From positions 1 through 30,028 of the IMG/VR virus record IMGVR_UViG_3300005613_000300: 30,028 nt of DNA, one strand, 5' to 3'. The position numbers were made by a program, and so were the translations under genes. This DNA comes from a virus. Below, in pieces: positions 9,758 to 17,150 of the stretch. Each line of letters starts with the position of its first letter. Position 1 is the stretch's first letter. The notes under the pieces were generated by a model. It was given only the letters and a program-made list of their open reading frames with translations, did no database searches and was not told the origin of the DNA.

Positions 9758-10720
9758 ATGAAATACTTTTTTAACGAAGATAAATTACCCGTTCTATTAT
9801 TAGATTTTGAGGAAGAAGTAATGAACTCTGGTATGGACGCAATTTCGTTTGTTGATAATCCTGCCACCAAAATCAAATGGGAGATTTTCCAAGACATAGA
9901 TGAAAGTTATAATGATTATCCAATATCAGCTCAAAACAACGCATGTAGAGCGTTAAAATACAAAGAAAAACACCCAAATAACGATTGTGGAACAAGAACA
10001 GGTTGGGCAAGAGCCAATCAGTTATGCGGTAGAAGAAATATCACAGTAGAAACAATCGCCCGCATGGCATCATTCAAAAGACACCAACAAAATAAAGATG
10101 TCCCTTATGATAAAGGTTGTGGAGGTCTTATGTGGGATTGTTGGGGAGGTGATGAAGGAATTGATTGGGCGATTAGAAAAATGGAGTATATCAATAATAG
10201 ATTAAAGGCATCATCATTTAATAAGTTTGAAACCATAGATGAGGAAAAAAGATTGGTTAGTTCCCCTGTTATGTTGGCAGACACTAACATTCTACGATAC
10301 AACCCTGATTTAGGAAAATACTATGTTAAGTTCAAACCTGAAACCATAGAGAAAATGATGAAAAAATACTTCAAGGAAAACAAAATCCATAAAGTAAATC
10401 TAAATCACGACCCCCGATCAAAACAGGACAATATCTATATGGTAGAAAGTTATATTGTTGGGGACAGGAACAGGTCAAACTTATTTACTGATTTACCTGA
10501 TGGAACTTGGGTTGCCACTTTTCTTGTTGAAAACGATGAAGTTTGGGAAAAAATTAAAAACGGGGACTACAACGGATTTAGTTTAGAAGGATTTTTTATT
10601 GAAAAATACGAAGACGAGATAATTTCAAAGTTGGAAGAAAAAATCAACGAGATTTTAGAAGGAAAAGAAAGTGATGAAGACAAAGAATTAAAAATAAAAA
10701 ATCTATTAAATATCAAATGA
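9758..10720 (+). CDS. XkdF-like prohead maturation protease with inserted Cys-rich domain (320 aa)
   Basis: The N-terminal GMDAISFVDNPA (residues 25-36) is the typical opening of XkdF-type phage proteases. Residues ~165-285 carry the core: VSSPVML ... YYVKFKPETIEKM ... NLNHD (214-218) ... GFSLEG (273-278). His217 and Ser275 are the likely catalytic pair. Between them and the N-terminus, residues ~55-150 hold a separate module (NNACRALKYKEKH ... GTRTGWARANQLC ... MASFKRH ... WGGDEGIDWA), known as an insertion in some phage head proteins. The protease would cut scaffold and capsid N-termini inside the prohead. It is the first gene of the head block and overlaps the holin-like gene by ATGA. Confidence 0.82.
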   Translation: MKYFFNEDKLPVLLLDFEEEVMNSGMDAISFVDNPATKIKWEIFQDIDESYNDYPISAQNNACRALKYKEKHPNNDCGTRTGWARANQLCGRRNITVETIARMASFKRHQQNKDVPYDKGCGGLMWDCWGGDEGIDWAIRKMEYINNRLKASSFNKFETIDEEKRLVSSPVMLADTNILRYNPDLGKYYVKFKPETIEKMMKKYFKENKIHKVNLNHDPRSKQDNIYMVESYIVGDRNRSNLFTDLPDGTWVATFLVENDEVWEKIKNGDYNGFSLEGFFIEKYEDEIISKLEEKINEILEGKESDEDKELKIKNLLNIK

Positions 10721-11142
10721 AAAATATATTAAACGCAATTGGTTTATTCTTATCCCCTGTTATACCTATGATGGCAGTTTGTTTCTTTATCATAATGGTT
10801 GATACAATCACAGGACGAAAGGCGGCAAAAAAAAGAGGTGAAGTGGTTAATTCCCGTAGAACAAGGTTAGGTTTAGTATCTAAATTACTAACATACTTCG
10901 CAGTTATTCTAATGGCATACTTTACTGACTACTTTATTCTAAATGAAATCACAACTCGTTATGTATGGTTTGATTACTTATTTACTCGTTCTTGGACTGG
11001 TATATTGATATGGATTGAATGGACGAGTATAAACGAAAATATTAAAACTTTGAGGGGTATTTCCCTTAATGAGAAGGCTATTACCTTTATAGAAGGTGTA
11101 AAAAAAATCGTTAGAGAACTAATGACTATTAAACAACAATAA
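10717..11142 (+). CDS. Holin-like membrane protein (141 aa)
   Basis: Small protein with hydrophobic segments at about residues 9-29 (SPVIPMMAVCFFIIMVDT), 55-76 (LLTYFAVILMAYFTDYF) and a weaker one near 88-103, separated by a basic loop (GRKAAKKRGEVVNSRRTR). Topology and size fit the phage holin family 4-like group, which permeabilise the inner membrane at lysis. Its start overlaps the protease stop (ATGA), an odd place for a lysis gene, as it is embedded in the head-assembly operon and no endolysin follows. A membrane-anchored structural or superinfection role cannot be excluded. Confidence 0.6.
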   Translation: MKNILNAIGLFLSPVIPMMAVCFFIIMVDTITGRKAAKKRGEVVNSRRTRLGLVSKLLTYFAVILMAYFTDYFILNEITTRYVWFDYLFTRSWTGILIWIEWTSINENIKTLRGISLNEKAITFIEGVKKIVRELMTIKQQ

Positions 11143-11157
11143 ACAAATAATAATTTA

Positions 11158-11913
11158 ATGTGTATTATGAACGGAAAATCAAACATTATAGCAAAAATAA
11201 AAGAACTTTTTGCTGAACAGAAAATGACGGCTGATTACACATCAACTACAAACGACATCATTAGAGTATTCGGTGATTTTGCTGTTGGTAGTGATGTTAA
11301 GGCAGTAGCACAAGGGGAGGAAACAACTTTACCTGATGGAACTTATCCTTTGGATAATGGAAAATCAATCGTTGTTGAGGCTGAAAAAATAAAAGAAATT
11401 AACGACTTCCCAAATATTGAAAATATGGAGGAGGATAAAAAAGAAGAAGTAAAAATGGAAGATTACAAAAACGAGATTATATCAAAACTGATTGACGGGA
11501 CAGAAGTAAAAGTTATGTCTAAGGGTGAGGCTTTATCAGTAGGTGATAAAGTTATGGTAAAATCAGGTGAAGAGTTTGTTAAGGCACCAGAAGGAAAACA
11601 CGAATTAGAAGGAGGACTTGTAATTTATGTTGATGCTGATGGTTATATCAACGAACTTGAAACAAAAGAAACAGAAGAAAAAGAAGAAGAAACTGAAATG
11701 AAAACTATGTTTGAAGCAGTATCATCTTTGAAAGAAATGATTGAATCGTTAAAAGGAACGATTACTGACTTGAAGAATGAAAATACTGATTTGAAAAACA
11801 GATTTGAGAAGTTCAGTAAATCCCCTTCAACTGAATCAATCACTACAAAACAAGAGACCACCTCTATAACTGCGTCTAAATGGGAAAAAGCAAAACAATT
11901 GCGAATTAAATAA
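11158..11913 (+). CDS. Scaffold-like protein preceding the capsid gene (251 aa)
   Basis: Acidic, helical protein between protease and major capsid genes, where scaffolds normally lie. It contains two related modules with the pattern DGT.....GE.L..GD.V.V..G.E.V.APEG.H.L..G..I.VD..G.I.EL (second copy about residues 118-177; a degenerate first copy about 55-85), then an E-rich linker and a predicted coiled coil (MKTMFEAVSSLKEMIESLKG onward). The C-terminus TASKWEKAKQLRIK is basic, as in scaffolds that contact capsid protein. ATG 11167 is an equally good start (MNGKSNII). Scaffold role is inferred from place and composition. Confidence 0.65.
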   Translation: MCIMNGKSNIIAKIKELFAEQKMTADYTSTTNDIIRVFGDFAVGSDVKAVAQGEETTLPDGTYPLDNGKSIVVEAEKIKEINDFPNIENMEEDKKEEVKMEDYKNEIISKLIDGTEVKVMSKGEALSVGDKVMVKSGEEFVKAPEGKHELEGGLVIYVDADGYINELETKETEEKEEETEMKTMFEAVSSLKEMIESLKGTITDLKNENTDLKNRFEKFSKSPSTESITTKQETTSITASKWEKAKQLRIK

Positions 11914-11944
11914 ATAAAAATAAACCTTAAAAAAAAAACAAAAA
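11914..11944 (+). promoter_or_regulatory. A-rich leader of the major capsid gene
   Basis: The 31 bases before ATG 11945 are almost entirely A and T, with an A-run of about ten directly upstream, and no Shine-Dalgarno sequence. In Bacteroidota, A-rich leaders promote strong initiation, fitting the most abundant virion protein. Confidence 0.5.
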
Positions 11945-12871
11945 ATGAGTTTAAATATTTCAAACTTAACGTCCTATGTTGATGAGCAGAGAATGGCGTT
12001 GATTAGAAAAATGGTATTGGGTGGAAGAAGTATCAATTTCTTTACAGTTCAACCAGACATCAAATCAGCCGCGTCAATCAACACTTTATCATCTAACCTT
12101 GTGGCACAAGCCGGAGCATGTGGATTTACCGATGCTGGAACAACTGACTTGAACCAAAACACTTTAACTGTATGTCCTTTGAAAGTGAATGAATCAATCT
12201 GTATCAACGATGTAGAATCTGTATATCTACAATACTTGGTTCAACCTGGTTCATACGCAGAGAACTTCGGTTTTGAAGAACTTTACGCAGAAGACAAAGT
12301 TGCGAACATTTCATCTTTAATTGATACTTTGGTATGGGTTGGTGATACAGGATTAACAGGTCAAACTTCATTATGTGATGGTCTAATCACATTAGGAGAA
12401 GGGACTTACTCAGCTTCAACAGTAGCGGGTAATATCTCATCAGCAACAGCGATTACAGCAAACAACATTATCGGTTTAGTTGATGATATGGTGTCTGTAA
12501 TTCCAGCAAACATAATTGATAGAGATGACTTGTATTTATTTATGGGTTATGATACTTACAGATTATACGCATTAGCGTTGAGAAACGCAAACTTGTTCCA
12601 CTACACAGGAGCGGAAGACCAAGGAGAACAATTCTCTCAAATGATTCCTGGAACTAATGTTAGAGCAATCGCTGTTAAAGGATTGAATGGTTCTAACAAA
12701 ATGTTCTTATCTGCAAAAGCAAACATCATCTACGGATGTGATTTGTTGAACGACTACGAAAACCTACAAATTTTCTGGTCTAACGACAACCAAGAAGTAA
12801 GAGTAGTTGCTAAATGGAAATCAGGTGTGAATTGCGCATTTTGGGATTATGTAGTATTATTCTCTCTATAA
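11945..12871 (+). CDS. Major capsid protein, HK97-fold type (308 aa)
   Basis: Placed directly after the scaffold-like gene and followed by a terminator. The sequence (MSLNISNLTSYVDEQRMALI ... NLVAQAGACGFTDAGTTDLNQ ... ICINDVESVYLQYLVQPGSY) has the style of Bacteroidota phage capsid proteins: a short N-terminal helix, long beta-rich middle, and a C-terminal NDNQEVRVVAKWKSGVNCAFWDYVVLFSL strand. Length near 300 residues is normal for this fold. Codon use differs visibly from neighbours, with more C-ending Asn, Ile, Phe and Tyr codons, as expected for a very highly expressed gene. Identification rests on context and family style rather than a diagnostic active site. Confidence 0.82.
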   Translation: MSLNISNLTSYVDEQRMALIRKMVLGGRSINFFTVQPDIKSAASINTLSSNLVAQAGACGFTDAGTTDLNQNTLTVCPLKVNESICINDVESVYLQYLVQPGSYAENFGFEELYAEDKVANISSLIDTLVWVGDTGLTGQTSLCDGLITLGEGTYSASTVAGNISSATAITANNIIGLVDDMVSVIPANIIDRDDLYLFMGYDTYRLYALALRNANLFHYTGAEDQGEQFSQMIPGTNVRAIAVKGLNGSNKMFLSAKANIIYGCDLLNDYENLQIFWSNDNQEVRVVAKWKSGVNCAFWDYVVLFSL

Positions 12872-12887
12872 TCTATATTGAAAAACA

Positions 12888-12908
12888 AAGGGGGTGAAAG
12901 TCCCCCTT
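12888..12908 (+). terminator. Intrinsic terminator after the capsid gene
   Basis: A 7-bp perfect stem (AAGGGGG with CCCCCTT) closes a TGAAAGT loop and is followed by TATTAAAAAATAAA. It lies 16 bases after the capsid stop and would limit read-through into the next gene. Confidence 0.75.
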
Positions 12909-12944
12909 ATTAAAAAATAAACAAAATTAAAAAAACAAAATATT

Positions 12945-13466
12945 ATGGCTTTTACTTGTAATTTAAATGATGGCTATGTTTTGGGTTGTTCAACTATTGG
13001 AGGTCTGGAGAAAGTATGGATCGGGGAGTTTGTTGATGGTGTAGTAGTATCACAAGATTCTTGTGGTATTATCACAGGTATTACAACAACTGGTCTTACT
13101 GTATATTCTTTTGAACAGGATATAGAACACGGTGGATTAACTCAAACAGGTCAATTCTCAAGAGAAAACGGAACTGTATTCTATGAATCAAACTTATCAA
13201 TCAAAATGATTGAATTAACTTGTGATGTAAGAAACAGATTGGTTGAGTTAGGAAGAGCTGCGGTTTTCGCAGTAGTGAAATCAAACGCAGGTGATTACTA
13301 CTATTGTGGTTTAGAAACCGCTGGTAGAGCATCTGCCGGTGAAGCATCTTTGGGTGTTGCACTTGGTGATATGAATGGTGTATCTTTAACTCTCCAATGG
13401 AAATCAGCAAATGGTGTATTCCTTATTGACGGAGCGTTAATAGGTTCTACAATCACAGTATTATAA
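12945..13466 (+). CDS. Major tail tube or capsid decoration protein (173 aa)
   Basis: Gly-, Val- and Thr-rich beta protein. Features include GGLEKVWIGEFVDGVV near the N-terminus, a central FSRENGTVFYESNLSIKM strand pair, and VVKSNAGDYYYCGLETAGRA followed by GDMNGVSLTLQW, a layout I associate with the protein placed just after the capsid gene in Bacteroidota phages. It is the only gene between two terminators (12888-12908 and 13503-13526), and has its own A-rich leader, so it can be expressed at a level independent of its neighbours. No other gene here is a better tail tube candidate; a head decoration protein is the alternative. Confidence 0.5.
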   Translation: MAFTCNLNDGYVLGCSTIGGLEKVWIGEFVDGVVVSQDSCGIITGITTTGLTVYSFEQDIEHGGLTQTGQFSRENGTVFYESNLSIKMIELTCDVRNRLVELGRAAVFAVVKSNAGDYYYCGLETAGRASAGEASLGVALGDMNGVSLTLQWKSANGVFLIDGALIGSTITVL

Positions 13467-13467
13467 T

Positions 13468-13480
13468 CAGGTTTAACCTG
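13468..13480. repeat. 13-bp palindrome after the tail-tube-like gene
   Basis: CAGGTTTAACCTG is a perfect inverted repeat centred on one T, one base after the stop codon. It lies upstream of the stronger terminator hairpin. It may be a protein-binding site or a mere stem; nothing else identifies it. Confidence 0.35.
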
Positions 13481-13502
13481 TCTATTTATATGTGGAAGAA
13501 AG

Positions 13503-13526
13503 CCCCCTGTAATAAGGGGGTTTTTT
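13503..13526. terminator. Bidirectional terminator between convergent genes
   Basis: CCCCCT pairs with AGGGGG around a GTAATA loop, followed by six T on the + strand. It separates the + strand tail-tube-like gene from the - strand 72-aa gene, whose stop is at 13525. Confidence 0.78.
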
Positions 13527-13743
13527 ATATCCACTCATCTTCAAATGGGTCATCGTTATAGATTGTCTCCATTACATTACCGAATACCTCATCAAATTCG
13601 TCGTAGAAACCATTATTTACTTGTGATTGGGTATAACCTATTGGAATAGGTTTTTCGTCCTCCACAGACCAAGTTTCGTAGTTAAACAATACTGCCACAT
13701 AACCCCTTCGGTTAAGTTCTTTAATCATTTCATTTGTCGTCAT
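13525..13743 (-). CDS. Antisense small acidic protein (72 aa)
   Basis: Acidic protein (MTTNEMIKELNRRGYVAVLF ... DPFEDEWI) with 15 or more Asp/Glu residues, no membrane segment and no motif that I recognise. The N-terminal half suggests a helix-strand unit. It is encoded against the surrounding late genes, with a convincing Bacteroidota-type promoter upstream and a shared terminator downstream, so it is probably expressed by the host polymerase independently of the late operon. Small, acidic, independently expressed phage proteins are often host-takeover or anti-defence factors, but that is only a guess here. Confidence 0.7.
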   Translation of the reverse strand: MTTNEMIKELNRRGYVAVLFNYETWSVEDEKPIPIGYTQSQVNNGFYDEFDEVFGNVMETIYNDDPFEDEWI

Positions 13744-13770
13744 TGTATATTCTTTAAGTGATTTGTCTTA

Positions 13771-13801
13771 CAAATATAAATACTTTGGTTGATATAAACA
13801 A
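13771..13801 (-). promoter_or_regulatory. Bacteroidota-type promoter for the antisense gene
   Basis: On the - strand there is TTG (13801-13799), a 20-base spacer, and TATATTTG (13778-13771). This matches the TTG / TAnnTTTG consensus of the primary Bacteroidota sigma factor and lies 27 bases before the start codon at 13743. Confidence 0.6.
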
Positions 13802-13815
13802 ATAATTCATTAAAA

Positions 13816-13822
13816 TATTTAT
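13816..13822 (+). promoter_or_regulatory. TATTTAT motif before the portal block
   Basis: TATTTAT lies four bases before ATG 13827, the first gene of the portal-connector block, with no ribosome binding site between. Same spacing as at 9746, 22117, 24247 and, on the other strand, 28525. Confidence 0.45.
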
Positions 13823-13826
13823 AGAT

Positions 13827-14201
13827 ATGATTACAATTCCTAACTATACCACAGGTTTAACACCATTTACATTAGTTGAAATGACTACTCTAACTGGAAA
13901 TACCAATTACATTTTGGATTTGTTTGGAAAACAAAAAGACGATACTACCCTTTTATTTTTGACTGGGGACACTTCACAGAACACTATGAGGTATAACTAT
14001 TATCCAATAGATTTAACCCCTTACAATCTAATAGAAGGACAATATAATTACAGAGTATGGCAAACATCAGGTAATACTTTATCAGTTTCAGGTCTAACAA
14101 CCAACGATATTGTTGAAGATGGTTTGTGTTTTATTTATAATAGCGGATCAACACAATTCCAAACATACTCTCAACAACAAACTAAATATGTTTTTGAATA
14201 A
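13827..14201 (+). CDS. Hypothetical virion-block protein upstream of portal (124 aa)
   Basis: Short protein rich in Thr, Tyr and Asn (MITIPNYTTGLTPFTLVEMTT ... GNTLSVSGLTTNDIV), predicted mostly beta, without charged clusters, signal peptide or enzyme motifs. The portal gene starts three bases after its stop, so it belongs to the head-assembly transcription unit. A minor capsid, decoration or head-completion role is plausible from position only. Confidence 0.6.
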   Translation: MITIPNYTTGLTPFTLVEMTTLTGNTNYILDLFGKQKDDTTLLFLTGDTSQNTMRYNYYPIDLTPYNLIEGQYNYRVWQTSGNTLSVSGLTTNDIVEDGLCFIYNSGSTQFQTYSQQQTKYVFE

Positions 14202-14204
14202 AAT

Positions 14205-15362
14205 ATGAAAATAGAAAAAGAAATTAAACCAGAAGAAAAACAACAAGTAAAAATATTCTCATTTAATGAGGCATATATGCCACCTGTTTATAACTTTGTT
14301 AAAAAAGGTGATGTTCATTACCTTTCATTTGGACGAGATAATTTATATCCATATTACTTATTGGATGTTTATAACAACAGGGGTTCATCTTTACATAGAG
14401 CAATCATCAACAAGAAGTCCCGTTTGACGACAGGATTTGGTATTAAACCTATTATTGACCCCAACTTATTAAAGTGGGTTGATGATAATAAAATAGACCA
14501 GTTATATAAGTATATTGGAAAGGACTTTGAAATCTATAACGGGTTCTGTATTGAGGTTATTTGGTCTAATGATGGTTCTACTTGTAAATTAAATTATCTT
14601 CCATTACACGCAGTTAGAATTGGTTTGAAGGATAATGAAACTGACCCTGATTATTTTTGGTATTCTACCGATTGGGCTAATTTCAAAAAGGACGAACACA
14701 AACCCGAATATATTAAAAAGTATGACCCAAGTGATAGAACAGGTCGTCAATTACTTTATTACGCCGAACCGAACCCTTCTTATTCACATTTATATCCAAT
14801 TCCAAATTATTCAACGGCTATGAACTGGGTTGAGTTAGATTATGAAATAAGTGTATTTCACTTAAATCAAATCAAACAATCATATACCCCTTCTATGTTA
14901 ATCAATTTTTCAACAGGTATTCCAACACCTGATGAAATGAATACCACTTGGAGAGAGTTTGAAAGGAACTTTAAAGGGACATCTAATTCAGGTAAGGTAA
15001 TTTTAACTTATAGTGATGGAAAAGAACAAGCACCCGAAATACTACCAATCAATTTGAACGATAGTGATGAAAGGTTTATTATGTTGGCCGATCAGGTTAG
15101 AGACCAAATTACCCAAGCCCACGAAATGCCACAACAATTAGTTTCATTTGTTCCTGGTAAATTGGGTGGGACTGACGAAAGAAAAGAATTAAGTGCTGAA
15201 TTTCAGGTATTTTATACGACAACTCGTCAAGAACAATTAGAATATGTAATCAATAGTATTGCTTATGATTTGGGTTATAGAGAAGAAATCAAATTGAGAC
15301 AATATAACGATGCTGATGAAACAGGACTTTTAACCGAAAATAAACCAACAAATACATTATAA
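14205..15362 (+). CDS. Portal protein (385 aa)
   Basis: Forms the dodecameric DNA channel at the capsid vertex and docks the terminase. The N-terminal part (YNFVKKGDVHYLSFGRDNLYP) with HRAIINKKSRLTTGFG resembles the start of phage portals; the middle has the beta-rich wing (YLPLHAVRIGLKDNETDP, residues ~127-144); and the C-terminal helical stem region includes ITQAHEMPQQLVSFVPGKLG with RQEQLEYVINSI. It is somewhat short for a portal. It precedes the connector gene by one base. Its place after the capsid gene, far from the terminase, is unusual. Confidence 0.82.
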   Translation: MKIEKEIKPEEKQQVKIFSFNEAYMPPVYNFVKKGDVHYLSFGRDNLYPYYLLDVYNNRGSSLHRAIINKKSRLTTGFGIKPIIDPNLLKWVDDNKIDQLYKYIGKDFEIYNGFCIEVIWSNDGSTCKLNYLPLHAVRIGLKDNETDPDYFWYSTDWANFKKDEHKPEYIKKYDPSDRTGRQLLYYAEPNPSYSHLYPIPNYSTAMNWVELDYEISVFHLNQIKQSYTPSMLINFSTGIPTPDEMNTTWREFERNFKGTSNSGKVILTYSDGKEQAPEILPINLNDSDERFIMLADQVRDQITQAHEMPQQLVSFVPGKLGGTDERKELSAEFQVFYTTTRQEQLEYVINSIAYDLGYREEIKLRQYNDADETGLLTENKPTNTL

Positions 15363-15363
15363 G

Positions 15364-15972
15364 ATGTCTTATACCCCAATAGTTCAATTTATATCAACAG
15401 AATATTTAAGACAAGCAGTTCCAATAGAACAAAATGTGGATGATGATAAGTTAATTCCATTTATCATACAAGCCCAAGATACATACCTTCAACAATCAAT
15501 CGGGGAAACTGGTTATAACGCACTTAAAAGTGGTATAACAACAAACACCCTAACTAATGATGAAACGAGTTTAATGAGAAACTACATTCAACCATTAGTA
15601 GCACAATACACATTTTATTTAGCATTACCATTTATCACATACAAGGCAACAAATAAATCATTATCAAAAGAATCAAGTGAGTATTCTACACCAGTTGATT
15701 TGGAGGAATTAAAATATATTAGAAATAATGTTAAAGATGTTGCCGAGTTTTACCAAAGACGATTGGTTCAATATCTTTTAGATTACCCTTCAACTTTTAC
15801 TTGGTATGCTAATCCTGACGCAAAAGACAATTTATACAAAACCACACAGGCGTATTTTAACGGCGTTTATACACCTTATCCATCTACTAACTTGGGTTAT
15901 AGAGTTTGGAGTGAGCCATACGGAACAAATGACCCGTGTTCAGGTTGTGGTGGATGGACGAGAGGTTATTAA
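15364..15972 (+). CDS. Head-tail connector/adaptor, DUF6712-like (202 aa)
   Basis: The N-terminal YTPIVQFISTEYLRQAVPIEQNV followed by DDKLIPFIIQAQDTYLQQSIG is typical of the helical adaptor proteins that sit below the portal in Bacteroidota phages (I recall the DUF6712 label). The middle is helical and the C-terminus ends with a CSGCGGWTRGY tail containing two close cysteines. It begins one base after the portal stop. Function in closing the head and joining the tail is inferred from homology of style and context. Confidence 0.7.
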   Translation: MSYTPIVQFISTEYLRQAVPIEQNVDDDKLIPFIIQAQDTYLQQSIGETGYNALKSGITTNTLTNDETSLMRNYIQPLVAQYTFYLALPFITYKATNKSLSKESSEYSTPVDLEELKYIRNNVKDVAEFYQRRLVQYLLDYPSTFTWYANPDAKDNLYKTTQAYFNGVYTPYPSTNLGYRVWSEPYGTNDPCSGCGGWTRGY

Positions 15973-15990
15973 AAATTAAAAATATTATTT

Positions 15991-16605
15991 ATGTGTGATT
16001 TATCAAAAGATTATACTTTGGAGGAAGTTATATTACACCCAAAATTAACGGATGAATATAAGTTTGAGTATGTTAAAGAATTATTATGGGAAGAAGAATT
16101 TGTTGAATGGTTTGATACATTAAATAATCTTGGAATATCCATAGATAGTTTGGGTCTAACAACCGAAATAATTGATAATGTAGATTATATTTGGCAAATA
16201 GACGATAGTGATTTAGTCCCATCACAAACATTTAGTGAGGAGAAGTTCGCAGTTATGAACTTATATCGTTATATCTCAACACAATATGGCCCCAGTAATA
16301 TTGGCCCCAGAACAAGACCATTTTGTAAAACCCTTGTTAGTAGAACAAATCTTTCTTTAATGAGAAAACAAGATATAGATATGTTGAATAGTTCTAACCC
16401 TGGCTTCGGTAAGGGCGGATCAAATACCTATTCGGTATTCAATTGGAGGGGTGGTGTTAATTGTAAGCACATTTGGGTTAAGTATAAGTTTGATACAACT
16501 ACAAATAATTTGATTAAGGCTCCTAAACAAGACCAACCACGAAATGTTGTGGTGAATGGTAGAGTTCCATATGCCAACGGAACAAACTTCCCTGATAAGA
16601 AATAA
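15991..16605 (+). CDS. MuF-like minor head protein C-terminal-type domain (204 aa)
   Basis: The second half contains GPRTRPFCKTLVSRTNLSLM ... NPGFGKGGSNTYSVFNWRGG followed by VNCKHIW, the conserved Cys/Cys/His pattern of the C-terminal domain found in MuF/SPP1 gp7-like minor head proteins. The N-terminal half is acidic and helical, and the protein lacks the larger N-terminal MuF region, so it may be a free-standing version. It is the last gene of the long + strand late cluster, just before a terminator and a convergent operon. An enzymatic role is possible, because MuF domains are often fused to toxins, but none is visible. Confidence 0.6.
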   Translation: MCDLSKDYTLEEVILHPKLTDEYKFEYVKELLWEEEFVEWFDTLNNLGISIDSLGLTTEIIDNVDYIWQIDDSDLVPSQTFSEEKFAVMNLYRYISTQYGPSNIGPRTRPFCKTLVSRTNLSLMRKQDIDMLNSSNPGFGKGGSNTYSVFNWRGGVNCKHIWVKYKFDTTTNNLIKAPKQDQPRNVVVNGRVPYANGTNFPDKK

Positions 16606-16607
16606 AA

Positions 16608-16639
16608 AACCCCTTCAAGGAATCAGTCTTAAAGGGGTT
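16608..16639. terminator. Bidirectional terminator at the end of the late cluster
   Basis: AACCCCTT pairs with AAGGGGTT, and AAG/CTT extends the stem after one mismatch, around a GAATCAGT loop. It begins three bases after the stop at 16605 and faces the - strand nuclease gene ending at 16686. Confidence 0.75.
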
Positions 16640-16685
16640 CAAAGTTTGGGAACTTATTAATACTAATCTACATACACATATTCAT

Positions 16686-17150
16686 TTAATAAATACTTGA
16701 TAAGTCAATTTTTTTAACTTTGAAGTATTTTTTTATTTCTTTTTCATTTCTTGGAATCAAATAACCTCTGGTGTTTGATCCGTCGTCCCCACTTTGATAA
16801 GTTGTTAAAAAGGTATATTCTTCAATTAAGTTTCTTAAATCCTCAGTTGTAATATACCATACTTCTTTTAGATTATAAAAGTAATTTACCCACCAGTCGG
16901 CTTCTGTTGTTGAAATACCTGATGGTCTATTTTTATATTCGTATTCAACAAATATATTTTCATCTTTATCACTTTTAACATAGAAGTCCGTTTTAACCTC
17001 AAAAGACTTCATTATATCGTCTTTTTGAAGTAATAGGTCATATTTACCATCATCTCTTTTTTCAACTCGTGTATAACCATTATTTTCATATAGAAATGAT
17101 ATTTTAATTTCAGTTTCATTTCCTTTTCTTAAATCACTCCAAAAACTCAT
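16686..17150 (-). CDS. PD-(D/E)XK-type nuclease (154 aa)
   Basis: The core reads G-K-Y-D38-L-L-L ... S-F-E51-V-K53-T-D, the D-(X)n-E-X-K signature of PD-(D/E)XK nucleases, preceded by helical residues with Glu at 13. After it come FVEYEYKNRPSGISTTEADWW and a Trp/Tyr-rich strand, a pattern I associate with phage resolvase-like nucleases. Possible roles are Holliday junction resolution, removal of branches before packaging, or host DNA attack. It is the second gene of a two-gene - strand operon, with its start overlapping the stop of the sigma-like gene (ATGA). Substrate is unknown. Confidence 0.65.
   Translation of the reverse strand: MSFWSDLRKGNETEIKISFLYENNGYTRVEKRDDGKYDLLLQKDDIMKSFEVKTDFYVKSDKDENIFVEYEYKNRPSGISTTEADWWVNYFYNLKEVWYITTEDLRNLIEEYTFLTTYQSGDDGSNTRGYLIPRNEKEIKKYFKVKKIDLSSIY

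Noticed and set aside
15986-15992. TATTTAT copy at the start of the MuF-like gene
   Set aside because: It overlaps the ATG at 15991 itself and lies inside an operon, so it does not fit the promoter spacing.
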